Shown here piece after piece: positions 21,431-34,028 of a DNA stretch of 64,000 bases. The stretch's first letter is position 1, and every line of letters begins with the position of its first letter. The DNA is taken from assembly GCA_964017235.1 (NCBI GenBank), contig OZ024935.1:37055596-37119595 (forward strand), given 5' to 3'. The notes beneath the pieces were generated by a model. That model was not told the DNA's origin and searched no databases. It was given only the letters and a program-made list of their open reading frames with translations. A program made the translations under genes and the position numbers. The stretch is from Sabellastarte sp. h YS-2021 (lineage: Eukaryota > Annelida > Polychaeta > Sabellida > Sabellidae).

Positions 21431-21499
21431 TGAAAGGGTGGCCAAATTTAAAAGTATTTGTGTTTGACCAATATCACAATTCTGGATAGTTTATATATA

Positions 21500-23995
21500 T
21501 AAAGGGGAGAGGGTGCACCTAAATAAGGGGTGCAGTGAGAGGGCATAACCTCATACAAACATGTTGATGCCTGCTGGGTGGAGTGTAGGGAATGCCCAAA
21601 TATAATATAGTTCTTGGTGCCTGCGCCTGATAGTTGCATTTGGGCTTGTTGGATCCCCCATCCAATGCAAGATCCATGTTTTTCACAGAATGATTTTTCT
21701 GTGTAAAATGCCTAGAGATTGGAGTGGCCTTATCAGCCTGGAATTTCTGGACATTACTGTAGTGTTCATACATCCTATTTCAGATAGGTCTTTTGGTTTC
21801 TCCAGTGTATTGGAGGCCACATTGGTTGCAATTAATGATGTAAATCACATTTAAGAGTTCACAAGTGATCTTGTGTTTGGGAGGGAGTGCCTGACATTTG
21901 AATGTTTTCTTAGTGTGGAAGCTGGTGATTTGTTCCAGTTTCTTAATTTTGGGGCAGTAGGTACATCTACCCAATCTAGTGAATATTGGCAAGAATTGGG
22001 TTGCTGGTGTAAAGGGTTTAGGTACTGGTGGGTACCAGATACTGCTACTTGTCAGTGTATCTTTGAGATTAGGTAACCTCCTGTAGCCAAACAAGGGTTT
22101 GTTTTGAAGATTTGTGTCAACTCTTCTGTGTTTTGAATGATGTTCCAATTGTCTTTAACCAAAGAACTAATTTTGTTTTTTTTTGGATTGAATTGGGTGA
22201 CCATGACAGGTACATCTGTGGTTTCTTTTGGGATTATATCAAGAAGCTCATCCTGATTAAATTTCCTTGCTCTAAGATAATGTTTTTTGAGCGAGGAGTA
22301 TGGGTAACCTCTTTTCAGGTAATAACCAGTGAATTTTGTGCATTGGGCTCAAAGTCAATGTCCAAGGTGCAAATTCTCCTTAATCTGAGGTATTGTCCAT
22401 ATGGCCCTTTGATGAGGATACTGTTAGGATGTGCTGAAGTGTGCTCCAGATACAGGTGAGTATCTGTAGGTTTGTTGTACAGTGTTGTGATAAGGCCTCT
22501 GTTATGGCCAAATTTAACGGTTGTGTCCAAGAAGTAAATTTGACTGTAACTCATTTCATATGTAAATTTAATTGTCTCATGCAGTGAATTAAGGTACTCA
22601 ATGAATTTGTTCATGAATGAGTCCTTACCATGAGTCCATATCATGAAAATGTCATCAATGAATCTTTTCCAAGCTAATGGTTTTAATGGATAGCCAGCGA
22701 GAGCCTTGGTTTCAAATCTGTCCATAAACAGGTTGGCATAGTTTGGGGTAATGCTGTGCCCATAGCTTTACCACCTGTCTGTAAATAATGTTCACCATTG
22801 AATGTAAATTTCATACTGTGTAGTACCAATTTGAGTAGATCAAGTATGAAATTAGTGATGGGCCCTTTTAATAATAATAATAGTAATAGTAGGATTTATA
22901 TAGCGCAAAATTGATACAAATCCTCTAATGCGCTTGAGTCCAAGAAGGGAGAGTCCAGGGACAGGCATGGGTCGACATCTAAAAAGCGCCTGCCAGAGTA
23001 TAACTAAGGTGGGGGGTATGCCAGCCTAAACAAGTAGGTCTTTAGCTGGCTTCTGAAACCATCTATTGTTTGCTGAGATCTGACAGTCTGTGGCAGCTTG
23101 TTCCATTCAGCTGGTGCAGCTACTGCAAAGCCACGCCTTCCTATGTGCTTATTACAGGAGATAGATAGCCTCTTGCCACGAGTGAGACTGCTTGATCTTA
23201 TTAAAGCTGAAAGATATGGGGGCTGTAAAAGATTAATAGCCTTGAATACCAAAAGAATTATACTTAAACAGGATGCGATGTTGAATTGGGAGCCAGTTGA
23301 GTTTTTTCAAAAAGGGTGTAACATGACTCATTTTGTCAAGTCTGAAGATGATGCGGCAAAGAGCATTCTGGACCATCTGTAGTTTGGCTATGTTAGACTT
23401 GCTTACCCCATAGAGTAAAGAGTTACAGTAGTCTAGACGACTACTGACCATAGCATTTGCCAGAAGTATTGCTGTCTCAACTCCAAGGAATTTGCGAATT
23501 CGTCGCAAATCACGAAGATGATAGTAACATGCTCTGCAAACCTTGGCAACATGATTGTCAAAGGAGTTGTCTGAGTCGAAAATAACACCCAGATTTTTTA
23601 CTTCCACCGACGGAGAGATATTGTTTTGGATTTTTTATATTTTTGATAAAGTCTTTGGTGTCTCTGATATAAGACTTAGTTTTAGGAACATATTCTTTAA
23701 TGTGTTCATCAACCAATTTACTAATTCTGCTAGTTGGGTGGTTGACAGAACTACAAATTGGTCTACCTGGTACACCTTTTTTGTGAATTTTAGGCAGCAT
23801 GTAAAAATTGGCTTCTGTATAATCCACTGGGGCCAAGTGCTCAAAGTTTCTCTCAGAAATGAGGCCTTTTTGTCTCCTCTGTGCGAGTGTGTCTCTGATT
23901 TTTTGAGCTATTTTTTCTGTACGATCATCAGGTAACTTAGTGTAGTACTTGATGTCTCCAAGTTGTCTGTAACCCTCTCTAAGGTAATCAGTTTA
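21500..23995 (-). mobile_element. degenerate Penelope-like retroelement (reverse transcriptase plus GIY-YIG endonuclease), interrupted
   Basis: Read from 23995 down, conceptual fragments give DYLREGYRQLGDIKYYTKLP, a YTEANFYMLPKIHKKG block, VPGRPICSSVNHPTSRISK, then after the nested element GPITNFILDLLKLVLHSMKF, LQTGGKAMGT, PNYANLFMDRFETKALAG, RFIDDIFMIW (catalytic-type IDD) and FLDTTV. A GIY-YIG-like segment follows: CQALPPKHKIT, NVIYIINCNQCGLQYTGETK, then FTQKNHSVKNMDL. This order and the TLPKIHK and TGETK motifs are those of GIY-YIG-bearing Penelope-like elements. A frameshift lies near 22745, stops interrupt the endonuclease, and the left RT block (palm motif A) is missing at the nested insertion. 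It is dead; the 5' end fades into a TATATG tract. Confidence 0.85.
22868..23627 (-). mobile_element. 3' fragment of a CR1/L2-type LINE nested in the Penelope-like element
   Basis: Minus-strand frames encode VEVKNLGVIFDSDNSFDNHV, RIRKFLGVETAILLANAMVS, SRLDYCNSLLYG and, in a second frame, GRRGFAVAAPAEWNKLPQTV and QLKTYLFRLAYPP. These are the thumb and C-terminal parts of CR1/L2/Rex-type reverse transcriptases. The 3' end has a GCGC-TATATAAAT motif and a short (TTA/CTA)n tail, typical of this group. A frameshift near 23240 separates the two parts. The 5' end is truncated. Confidence 0.85.
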
Positions 23996-24009
23996 TATAT
24001 GTATATATG

Positions 24010-25730
24010 TTACTTCCAATTTGTGAAATTGCCCATTTCGTGAAATAGACAAGGATTTTGCCCATTTCGCGAAATAGGCAGCTGACTTGCCCATTTCATG
24101 AAATAGGCAATTTATCCAGTATTTGCTTGCCCATTTCATGAAATTTGCAAAACTTGGGTTGCCTATTTCATGAAATGGGCAATACCATGTATGAAAAATA
24201 AATTTTCATGCATAGAAGTCTTTTATTGTTTTAATGTTACTGTAAACACTATTTCACACGTATTGTCATATTTTTTATAAATCTACAATATATAATACTG
24301 CTAAAATGATTATCCATGCTGGTACACTGTTATTAACACAGAATATATTTCACACAATTAGATACTATATTATTCAAATAAAAACATCTTTCTTCAACTC
24401 AAACATCAAATAGATGTTATATTATACCTATTACAAATAAATACCATCTTCAGTGATTATGATTTACAATTCACAGCATATTGTCTTATTTATAAACATT
24501 GTCACAAAATTTGTGCTAAACCTTTGTTACCAAATAATCCAATTGTAACCACATCTCAGAGGGGCCACGGTAGCAGAGTGGTAACACTCTCGCCTCCCAC
24601 CTCTGCGGCCGGGGTTCTATCCCCGTCATGGCCGTAAGTGGGAAAGCTGGTAGTTGCTTGCCGTTGGTCGGCAGTTTACAGTACAGAACCCTAGCGAACT
24701 ATATGTACTGGTTTCCTCTGCCCTTCAAACTACCCGTCGTGATATGACCTGTACAGTGTTGAAAGCGATGTAAAACCCCAAATAAACAAACAAACCACAT
24801 CTCAGGACCTGTGTCTCTAGAGGGCCTAATGGTTGATTGCAATTCACAATACTTATAGGTTGACCCCATATAAAAAGGACGCTAATCTTGAAAGCGGCCA
24901 TTCCAGTGTCTTTCATTAATTAGGACACACAATTTACAGTTTATCTTTTGATCTAAGATTAAAGAATGTACATTGAATAATTGACCCCTTTAGTGATATT
25001 TTTGATACAAAAATATTTTAAAGTTGTAAGTTGTGTAAATAAGTTACTCTTAAGAAATAGATATTTATTAAAGCTACCTTTAACTGTGTAACATTTCAGT
25101 TGCATTCCTATAAATGTCAAACAAAACTTTACCATATTTAAAAATACTGAGACAGAAAAACACAATTTACCTTTATTTACCTTTTTCTTTTGAAATACCA
25201 GTTTTAATATTTGTTACATATTTGTAAAACTTCTATGCACAATAGGAAGTTTCTTAAAGATATTAGCAAAGTTTTTTGTTGATCTATGCGTGGAAATTAT
25301 ATTTTCATACATAAGATTGCCTATTTCATGAAATGGGCAAGCCATAATTGAATAAAGTCATAGCATATTGTCCTGTTATTTATCCACATTGTCACAAAAT
25401 TTGTGTTAAACCTTTGTAACCACATAATCCATTTATAACCACACCTCAGGGCCAAGGTTTGTAGAGGGCCCAATGGTTAATTGCAATTCACAAAACTTTA
25501 GCATACTAAGACAGAAAAACACAATTTATTTACCTTTTTCTTTTGAAATAACAGTTTCAATATTTGTTACATATTTGTAAAACTTCAATACACAATAGGA
25601 AGTTTCTTAAAGATATTGGCAATTTTTTTTGCTGTTCTATGCATAAAAAATATATTTTCATACATAAGATTGCCTATTTCATGAAATGGGCAGGCCATAA
25701 TTGAATAAATTGCCCATTTCACAAAATATA
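24010..25730. mobile_element. unusual element built on a repeated 24-bp palindrome
   Basis: The perfect palindrome TTGCCCATTTCA plus its reverse complement (or near copies) occurs at about 24029, 24058, 24087, 24127, 24159, 25317, 25670 and (half) 25710. Five copies cluster at the left end, three near the right end. Internal sequence is duplicated: CATTGTCACAAAATTTGTG and GGTTAATTGCAATTCACA recur at about 24500-24860 and 25390-25500. A SINE sits in the first duplicate. No transposase or other coding frame is visible. The right border runs into a (TA)n tract. Family unknown. Confidence 0.55.
24560..24792 (+). mobile_element. tRNA-derived SINE, family 1, with exact target duplication
   Basis: The head GGGGCCACGGTAGCAGAGTG carries an A-box-like TAGCAGAGTGG and a B-box-like GGGTTCTATCCCC. 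The body includes AGCTGGTAGTTGCTTGCCGT and GGTTTCCTCTGCCC, and the tail is CCCCAAATAAACAAACAA. Flanks are an exact 13-bp AACCACATCTCAG (24547-24559 and 24793-24805). The uninserted equivalent is seen in the paralogous segment near 25435 (ACCACACCTCAGGGCC). Confidence 0.92.
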
Positions 25731-26257
25731 TATATATATATATATACATTTGTTTTGGTTAAGAAATATTTAGCAAAGGATAAGAACTGTACCAACATAA
25801 AAATAGAGGAAATGAAAGATGTATATGGTTGGAAATCTGAATGCTACGAATATAGTCGTGTATACATACATTTGGACATAGTGAAAATTTTATGAAGAAG
25901 TTTCACATCCCATACAGAATGGAAACAGTGCACTGTGCATTATTTATATCCCGGAACGGTCTACTGTATAGTGCTTGTATTCATAATGGGTATTGTTGAA
26001 GAATAAGTTATATAAAATCACCATCAAAGCCTTAACAATGAGAATATTTGTGCCAGACATTATGGGTATGTCTATTGAGAGATAGACATTTTACTATGAG
26101 TTAAGTACATGTATATTATATATCAGTCATATCAAAGAGCTACTGTTGCACAAATGCCAAGGGGTAAATCAATACAAATTTTATGCTTACATAGTACAAA
26201 TACATGTACTAAATTAATGTCAGAATAAGTATAATAACAAATTTAGCACTAATAACC

Positions 26258-29200
26258 ATGGCATATGGCCGATACAACTTGAAAAGACACGTTCTTAAAG
26301 TAGCGTTTGTCTTTATAACAATCCTTGGAATGTCATTTATATGTGTGGCTTTTATTCAAATGACACAAGAAGTTAACAAACACGGTTAGTTAATTTTTAT
26401 TTGTATTATAATCTAAGCTTTTCTGGAAATTGATACGTACAATTTACACAAATAATTTAATATTTACATACAGTTTGTGGAATTAAGCAGGTTGCAATAG
26501 CATGTATGCATTTCATCATTTACAATTAACAATCCATTGACAACTTTTAGTTTTGTTATTAATACCATGGTATTTGGCAGTTTACAATTCATAATCCATA
26601 AGTTTTTATAATGAAATAAAGATAATTTGGCAGTAGAGTTGATTTTATTGGATAAATAGAAGACAACAATCTTAATTCAGAAGTATTATACAAGAGACGT
26701 GGCATATTAAATTTTGTTAAATGTAAACTCACTACCTGGCGAAGCTTATTCCATACGGTGCATTTCATATGGGTCTTTTATTTTGATGGAAGCCAATGAA
26801 AGAAGCTGTTATGGATGTTTCAGTGGAGTATTGTTTTGATGGGAGCCAATGAAAGAAGCTGTTATGGATGTTTCAGTGGAGTAATATTACAATTCAAACA
26901 ATCTTTTAAACATAAACGAGGCTAATAAATAATATGTTAACTGATAATGCAAATCAGTCATGTTATCAGAAAGAAGTAATAAGCCTATTTTTGGCATATC
27001 TGTCAAGTATAGACTACAAAGATGACATTTACCTCCGCATAGAAGTGATTTTATTTCTATTTATTTGGAAAAAGCAGTGGGGCCACACGTATTCCCCCCC
27101 ACGTTTTGGCTTATTATCTCATTAAACTAATGCATTGTTATTTCTGACAATATATGAATAAATCAGCTTATTGAGAGAAGGATATTGACAGATTAAAAAT
27201 AATGTTTTCGTGAATTCGTTTTCCATGTGTGAAAGTGAAACCCCCCAATGTTTTGGACAATCATTTTCTATGCATGAAAGTTTAATATGTCCCAGATATA
27301 AGTCTTCTTTTTTATTGTTGCAATAAATTGTGATGACTATATCTATTCATTGATTCTTATTCATAATCAAAATTCGATAACTGGAAAAAAGTCTTCTTTA
27401 ATTTTACCCTACTTCTTTCTTTCATACTAAATATAATTGACAGCAGGGACATTGCATTCAATTTCTAACTTTCAGTCATAACTTATTAATGTTTTAGGTA
27501 CTCAACCAGGTTCTATTTCTATCTTTCCAGAAACTAAAAGGCAAGTTATTTCACTTTGTCCACAGAGTTTAAGACACGATTATTTGGTGGGAAAATGTTC
27601 AGAACTACAGCAGTATTTATCCAGTCCAAAAGGGACCCTCCTGATTACAGATGCCACCACTAAACTTGTACAGTGCGTGGTCCCTAAAGCTTCCAGTACT
27701 ACTTGGCACTATCTGATGACAAATGATCTCACTCCGCACCAAGATAAGTTGCCACAGTTAAACATAGGTCGACAGGAGGTGAAGGAAACAAAGAAACCAG
27801 GTAAAAGTATTGTATCTAAAATATCAATGTATATTATCCTTAAAACACCAGTCACACTGTTGGGAGTGTCAAGTGTTTTTTGTCTCTATTTCTTTGCCCC
27901 AAAAGACATAAACATAAACACACAACCCCACCTCTAACACACTTCAAAGAGTGTCCACATAATGGATTTTAATCCAACTTTACTTTTACAGAGATTCTCC
28001 TATTGCTTTGTCATAAACAAACTAGATATAATGATTTTCAGTGAGGGTTATGCCACTCTACTGGTATTTAATGTCCATGCTATTGCTACGACAACCAGTA
28101 AAAAAACTGTTATGAGAAGTGTGTTAAGATAAGCCACAAATTAAACTCGGACAAATATGGAAACGTCCACTCACGCTTGTTTTGGTTTACTTGATAATAC
28201 GTTTATTTCTTATCATGTTCAGGTTCTTTCCGTCTTTTTTTTGGAACTAGTATAATACACACTCCATACACATCCTCAATCCTTGAAGAACTGCAAAATC
28301 AAGGAGAGATAATTACCAACAGAGAGATACTTTATTAAATTAATATACAAAGTGTTCCTACTAAATCTTGAGTTTCATCCAAACAGACCTGCTTCTGCTT
28401 ATTTCCCTCATCTCAGTTCGTGGGTTCGACCACTGATCGACCACTGATCTTTCATAGAACATCAAACATTGAGTTTATAGTCTGAGAACTTTCATTGCAG
28501 AATCCTGACCAACTGGTAAGTAGCACCTGCCTTTAGCACCGCACCAGCATTTTTGTTGTCAGTATGTAATATGTTAGCATACCCCAAAATAATCCTATTT
28601 TACAGGGACTGAATGGCCCCTTATTCTTATACATTGAGTCTCATTTAAATTACTGATAATTCATTATACCCCTGTTCAACTGAGGTGAGTTTGCTGCCCA
28701 ACAAACCAAACAATATACTCTCGAGTATAATCTTATTAGTCATATAGTTTACTGTTTCACTTGTGACAGCCAGACACACACTTGTGGCAATCGTAGATAC
28801 CCAGAAAAGTATATATGTTTAGGTACCTTTTCAAATTAGCAGAGTGAGCAGATCTGTCTTATGATCGTTGTCTTTAGACATAAGACACTCAAGACTCATT
28901 TTATTGTGCTGAATCTATCTTCAGGATATTACAACTTATGGTTTGGCTGCTATGAACTATCTGATCCTGTCCCAAGTGACGATTGGTTGCAGCAGTCCCC
29001 TTATTACTTTACGACTGATTGGGGCTTCATTCTAATGGTACTTATGAATGGCAGAAGTTAAGAGCAGGTAGTAAGACCAATGGTTTTGCTTGTGCGACTT
29101 ATTGTTTTTTTCACTCGGGATATATCACATGCTTTGTCAGTACTCCCGTCTATTTTTGATATGGTCAGTTTTAGCAGAACCCAAGATTAAAATTGACTAG

Positions 29201-30179
29201 GCTTTATGACAAGTCGTGAAAGTTAATCAGGTGTATATTTATTTATTTTATTTATTTGGGGTTTTACGTTACTTTTAACACTGTACAGGTCACATCACGA
29301 TGGGTAGTTGGAGGGGCAGAGGAAACCAGTACATACAGTTCGTCAGGGTTCTGTACTGTAAACTACCGACCAACGGCAAGCAACTACCAGCTGTCCCACT
29401 TAAGGCCATGCCGGGAACCGAACCCCGGCCTCGGAGGTGGGAGGCGAGTGTTACCACTCTGCCACTGTGGCCCCTATCAGGTGTATAAGGTAAAATGTCT
29501 CCCTTTTTTAGGTGTTCTGCAGTTCTCAGGAGTAAAAGGCTGGCCTGATGGTTATCCAGAATATAAGAACTATACCAAGTTTATTGTCATCAGACATCCA
29601 TACACCAGGCTCCTTACATCGTATAAACTAATCACTTCATCCACTCAGAAGTCAGCAAACCAGCATCCAGTTGGTCCAATGTACACAAGACCTTACTTCA
29701 GCGAACTCTATAAGCTGAATAATAACTTCACAAACTTCACATTTTCAATGTTTCTGGAGTCAGTATTGAATAAGTCTCACTTGGTTTACAACGACATGCA
29801 CTGGAGGCCTTACTCAATGTCTTGCAACCCTTGTAGAGTGAAATATGATCACATTATAAGAACAGAGACTATGTCTTCTTATAGTATATCTGATGCGGCG
29901 GATGTGTTGAGACTGTTGGGCTATGCAGATACCAATACAGATTCTCTACAACTGAACTCAAGACATAAAGGAATGTCTGAATATGATAGCTTAGCATCAA
30001 ATAGAGGGTTGAATTGCTGGCAGTATATTCATGAATTTAAAGGTGTTTCGGATAAATTGTACAGGAAAATATTCAACCGATATTACTTGGACATGGAATT
30101 ATTTGGATACAAGTTTGACAGACAAAATTCTGTGGCATATTGTGAAATACCTGTAAACAGTGAAGACGTCTGCTGTTAA
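26258..30179 (+). CDS. Golgi carbohydrate sulfotransferase (sulfotransferase family 2), three exons
   Basis: Exons are 26258-26384, 27531-27800 and 29512-30179; phases match and the product is 354 aa. Residues 12-33 form one hydrophobic helix after a basic start (KRH), giving a type II Golgi membrane anchor. The 5'-phosphosulfate loop of PAPS binding is VVPKASSTTW (92-101, lysine 95). The 3'-phosphate motif is IVIRHPYTRLLTSY (157-170, R160 and S169). Further family marks are MHWRPYSMSCNPCRVKYDHI near 220-240 and the following RTET. These fit the CHST8-14 type enzymes that move sulfate from PAPS to GalNAc, galactose or uronic acid residues on glycans. Several N-x-S/T sites (NYT, NFT, NKS) suit a lumenal domain. 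The start ATG has an ACC context. The exact acceptor sugar cannot be read from sequence. Confidence 0.92.
26781..26886. repeat. 53-bp direct duplication in a sulfotransferase intron
   Basis: A 53-bp unit beginning TTTTGATGG and including CAATGAAAGAAGCTGTTATG occurs twice in tandem (from 26781 and 26834), nearly identical, so the duplication is recent. It lies in the first intron. Confidence 0.85.
29238..29475 (-). mobile_element. tRNA-derived SINE, family 1, next to the last sulfotransferase acceptor
   Basis: This full-length copy in reverse orientation has an exact 12-bp target duplication ATCAGGTGTATA (29226-29237 and 29476-29487). Only 24 bases lie between its right duplication and exon 3 of the sulfotransferase at 29512. 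The acceptor's pyrimidine tract CTCCCTTTTTTAG is outside the SINE, but the branch point may be inside it. Confidence 0.93.
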
Positions 30180-33100
30180 TGATAGACAGAGACATGTAAT
30201 ATTTAACCACCATGATAATACTGCACCAATAATTTGCTGCAGGGTTATCAAAGCTGTGGGGTTTAATATTTTAAATTTTATTTGTAGACAAGTGAAGAAT
30301 TGGATAACATTATTTCATAAATAACAAGGGTCTCCATGGTCTTCATGTGGTTATCGTGTTTGACAATGATCACTTTGTTGTCATGCCTACGGTTGTGGGT
30401 TCGAATCCACCTCTTGGCAACGCCTGAGAAATATAGTGATGGTTTTTCTTAGTATGACCTCTTCCAAGAAGGTTATGCTTTTGGGTTCGTTAATTTGTTT
30501 GACTGCTTGTCTGTTCGTGAATACTCCAAAGCATAATGAACACATGTTCATGAAACTTTTTTTACCTGCATAGAGTTGAGAAAGGCCCAGATCATACTCT
30601 GTATTAAAATAAATAAATAAAAAACGAATTTTCAACAGTCCCACCTTCAATGAGTATTTGGGTTGCATTACAATATGGACATATCCATCTGCCGTGGTAG
30701 AATGACTTGTACTTGTTGATATTTTCAATGATAATGGATGTGATTGTTATGAAACCATATATGTAAAAATCTCTTGTAATTTCAACTTTTATAACAGTCA
30801 ATAATTTTTAACCAACACAAAAAACTAACCTGGATGATATACATTTGGGACAATTTCCCTTCACATTTCCATAAAAATGATCGAAAGTAACATTTTGTAT
30901 CAAACTTTCACTCACTGTGTCTTGGAACTTGGATCTGTATCACTTTCAACAGCTTTTCAAGTCAGCCTTTTCTCCATGTGAAGGCAACTGATATTATAAC
31001 GTTGTGCTTTCTGAAATCTACTTTTAAAAGACATTGTTATATTTTGCTATTCAATTGACAAAAAGTAATCTGGATAGCTGAATACTTCCCAAAAACAATA
31101 GAATGTTATTATACTTAAAATGATGCTACACATCAGTGAAATAAAAATGTCAAAAGAACAGTTCAAGGAATGCTGTGGCGGTACATGGACAGAATGTTAG
31201 TAATTGAAAGCGACAATAGAGTAGGAAAAACTCTAATGATGTATTGCCCACAAATATATCAGACTAAATTCCTGCAATCTGAACATCACGCCAATCTGAA
31301 TGAAACCTAAAGATATTTGCAGTGTCATGCACCCCAAGGGAAAAGAGGAAGGCATGTAAGCAATTGTGACTTTTGTACTCAATATAGTGTCATAAATATT
31401 ATAAAATGATTCTGTTTAATTTCCCCTCTTCGACTAGAAAGTTCATAATTCCATAAGCATCTTTATGTTCCTTCATGCTGCAAAATCTTCAACCAAACCT
31501 ATCTCAGTGCTATTAAGTCACATTGTAGAGATTGGGAGGCACTTCAGTCACATCACTGTTACAATATTGGTATGGCATATTAAAATGGTATAGGAGTTTT
31601 TGGCCCCGACTTTAACCCCCAAACGGCATGGAGTGGTTACTAGCTTGCCATCTCCTGTAAGTTTTATTGTGAATAAATCGGGAGGGTCGGGGATACAAAA
31701 ACATTATATAGTGTCAGCAATCGGTCAATTGAAATCCGATTAAAGTTGTATATATCTGGGTCAAACATCCAAGAGGTTGTAAGTTAGGTCATAGATTGTC
31801 GGGATACATTTCCAGAACAATAGGGTAGTTTGCAGACAGATCTCAAGAGTTGGGGTATGCATTTAAGTGTTCCCACCTTTTTGGCACTTTCCCCCCCTGT
31901 CCCCCTACCCCCAAAATTGGGGCCCATGTGCCAACAGTCCTAAAATAGGGAAGCAGGCTTACTTATGTTTTTTTGTTAGGAAAAGAGTCCTTGAAGTCTA
32001 AAACTGTCTCACTCTTTACCTCCGCCAATGATGTTATGTTGTTGGGTGTGCCTGTCTGTTTGCCTGCTTGCCTGTGTTCACGATTTGTATAAAACTAATG
32101 GATACATATTTGTGAATTTTATGTAGGCAGTGCTTGACTAACGAAAGAAATTATTACATTTTTTTTGAAAGAACCGGATCATATTCTGGATATAAAAAAT
32201 TCAAAGTTTTGACAATCTTATTTTCAATGATGTTAGGTTGTGGTTGAGATTACTCCTTTTCTTTTCTTTACTATCATAAGCTTCTCTTACATTCCATCGT
32301 ATGTGTATACTCATGTAAGTGTGCTGCAAATATTGTTGAAAAATATGAACATGGCCTGGTATTGGGGTAGCAGAGATTTGCTCGTGCCAAAAGGTGAATT
32401 CTTTCAACAAAATTGTCACTACTTGAATATCCAAGAACAGACTGCGACCAGCTACAAGATACACACGAGTGTATGATAAGACACGTGCAAACAACGTAAG
32501 TAAATGGGGAAAACCTAGAACACTAGCAAGGAGAATGCACATGCCCAAGTCTCTCCTAAATATCCCTTGAGACATGGATGCATTTTAACTATACTACGTG
32601 GACACAGAGAATAATGTGCACACCAATGCGACCTTGATATTCTGTTATAAAGTCCCACGTGTAGCTTAAGTGCCCCTTGCAAGCTAGACGATTTTTCTCT
32701 GTAACCAGGATGTGTATGTACATATGATGGGATATGTAAGAGAGGCTATACACTATATTTGCTGTAGGACACTTCGTTTTTGCACCTGCAAAAACCTTTT
32801 CTTTGGTTTGCGTAAACGGCTTGAAAGTACATGCATGTACTAATTCAGGCTTAAATTAATTGATCTGGGTTCAACTTCACTCCGGTACATTATCTTGGGT
32901 CACATCACAACCGGTAGTTGATAGACGTTAGTGGTGCACCCCAACTGACCTAGATTCTCAACTGAAACCATTTGGTACCAGTAGGCAACTGTCAACTGTC
33001 CACATAAACCCAAATCTGAGACATGGGAGACGCGTATGTTCTCCACTACGCTACTGTGACAAACATTATATGGACATATGTATATGGACACCTATGATTT

Positions 33101-34015
33101 AGTTGTATTGACTTGCTCAACCCACAGAAGTAATAACAAAGGGAGATTCAGGGTACCAAAGAGCCCCCTCCTCCATTGTAACCTCGAGGGGTTGGACAGT
33201 GGGTGGAAGCTAGGTAAAATCTGACCCTACTGATTATTTACATCCTGTTTGTTTCTTTGGGTGGTGTGGTATCCAGAATGTTGGGCCAACAATATGGGAG
33301 AGATGGGAAACTTTAGATAGCCTAACCTAGCTTTGTCTTAAATGATAGTTCAAATGTTAACTTGACTCGGCAAACGATGCTTTCTATAAAAGGTCTGTCC
33401 ATTCCATACTGCGACATTTTCCTGTTTTTTTGTATGTTTTCCCCCGTTAGAATTCAAAAGGGAAAAATATAACACACACCAAATTTTAACCAGATCACAT
33501 TCTACTACTACGACTACTAATGATAGTAATTACTGATCGATTCTGTTGGTACCTGTATTCACACATTTGCAATACATGTTGCCTGGTTCATCAATGCTAA
33601 ATTGAATATTTTGCACAAGGATTGGCGTGCAGTTTATTAATAGTGATCTATTCCAGACAATTACTTCCTTCTTTCATTTTGAAACCCATTGCGTTCATGA
33701 AAACACCGATAAAACCATTGACATATCCATTAGAGAGGAGTTAATATACTATAAATATCCGCTGCAAAAGCATAAGTGATCATTGGAAGAGTGATTTATT
33801 TACACTTAAGGATTAATACAAAAGGTTGCACTATGGAATTACACTAGTTTATTATTAGTCCAAGGTGCATTATATGATACACATCTACTTGAGATATGCA
33901 TATTAATGTCGGCTTTACATTAGATATTGAACTGTTCAGTACTTAGATTACACAAAAGAGTTTTCAGGATAACTTTCATGCATGCAGCATATCTTTCTGG
34001 TAAGGGACACTGATT
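30180..34015. other. sulfotransferase 3' flank and spacer, repeats only
   Basis: AATAAA-rich sequence at about 30607-30620 could serve as polyadenylation signal. Weak tRNA-like B-box text (GGGTTCGAATCCACC) occurs near 30394, an old SINE remnant. No coding frame with family character was found between 30180 and 34015. Confidence 0.5.
32896..33062 (-). mobile_element. degraded SINE remnant, family 1-like
   Basis: The segment keeps the order of the SINE body in reverse (GGTCACATCACAACCGGTAG, AACTGTCCAC, GACATGGGAG, CTACGCTACTGTGAC) but with heavy divergence. No target duplication is recognisable. Confidence 0.45.
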
Positions 34016-34028
34016 TTCTGCTTGTTAT

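Noticed and set aside
24560-24640. Functional tRNA gene
   Set aside because: A- and B-box-like sequences are present, but the copy continues into a SINE body with an A-rich tail and target duplication, and it has no proper acceptor stem or anticodon arm.
29256-29511. Upstream extension of the sulfotransferase reading frame into 29256-29511
   Set aside because: The stretch is a SINE with an exact target duplication plus a splice acceptor; exon 3 starts at 29512.
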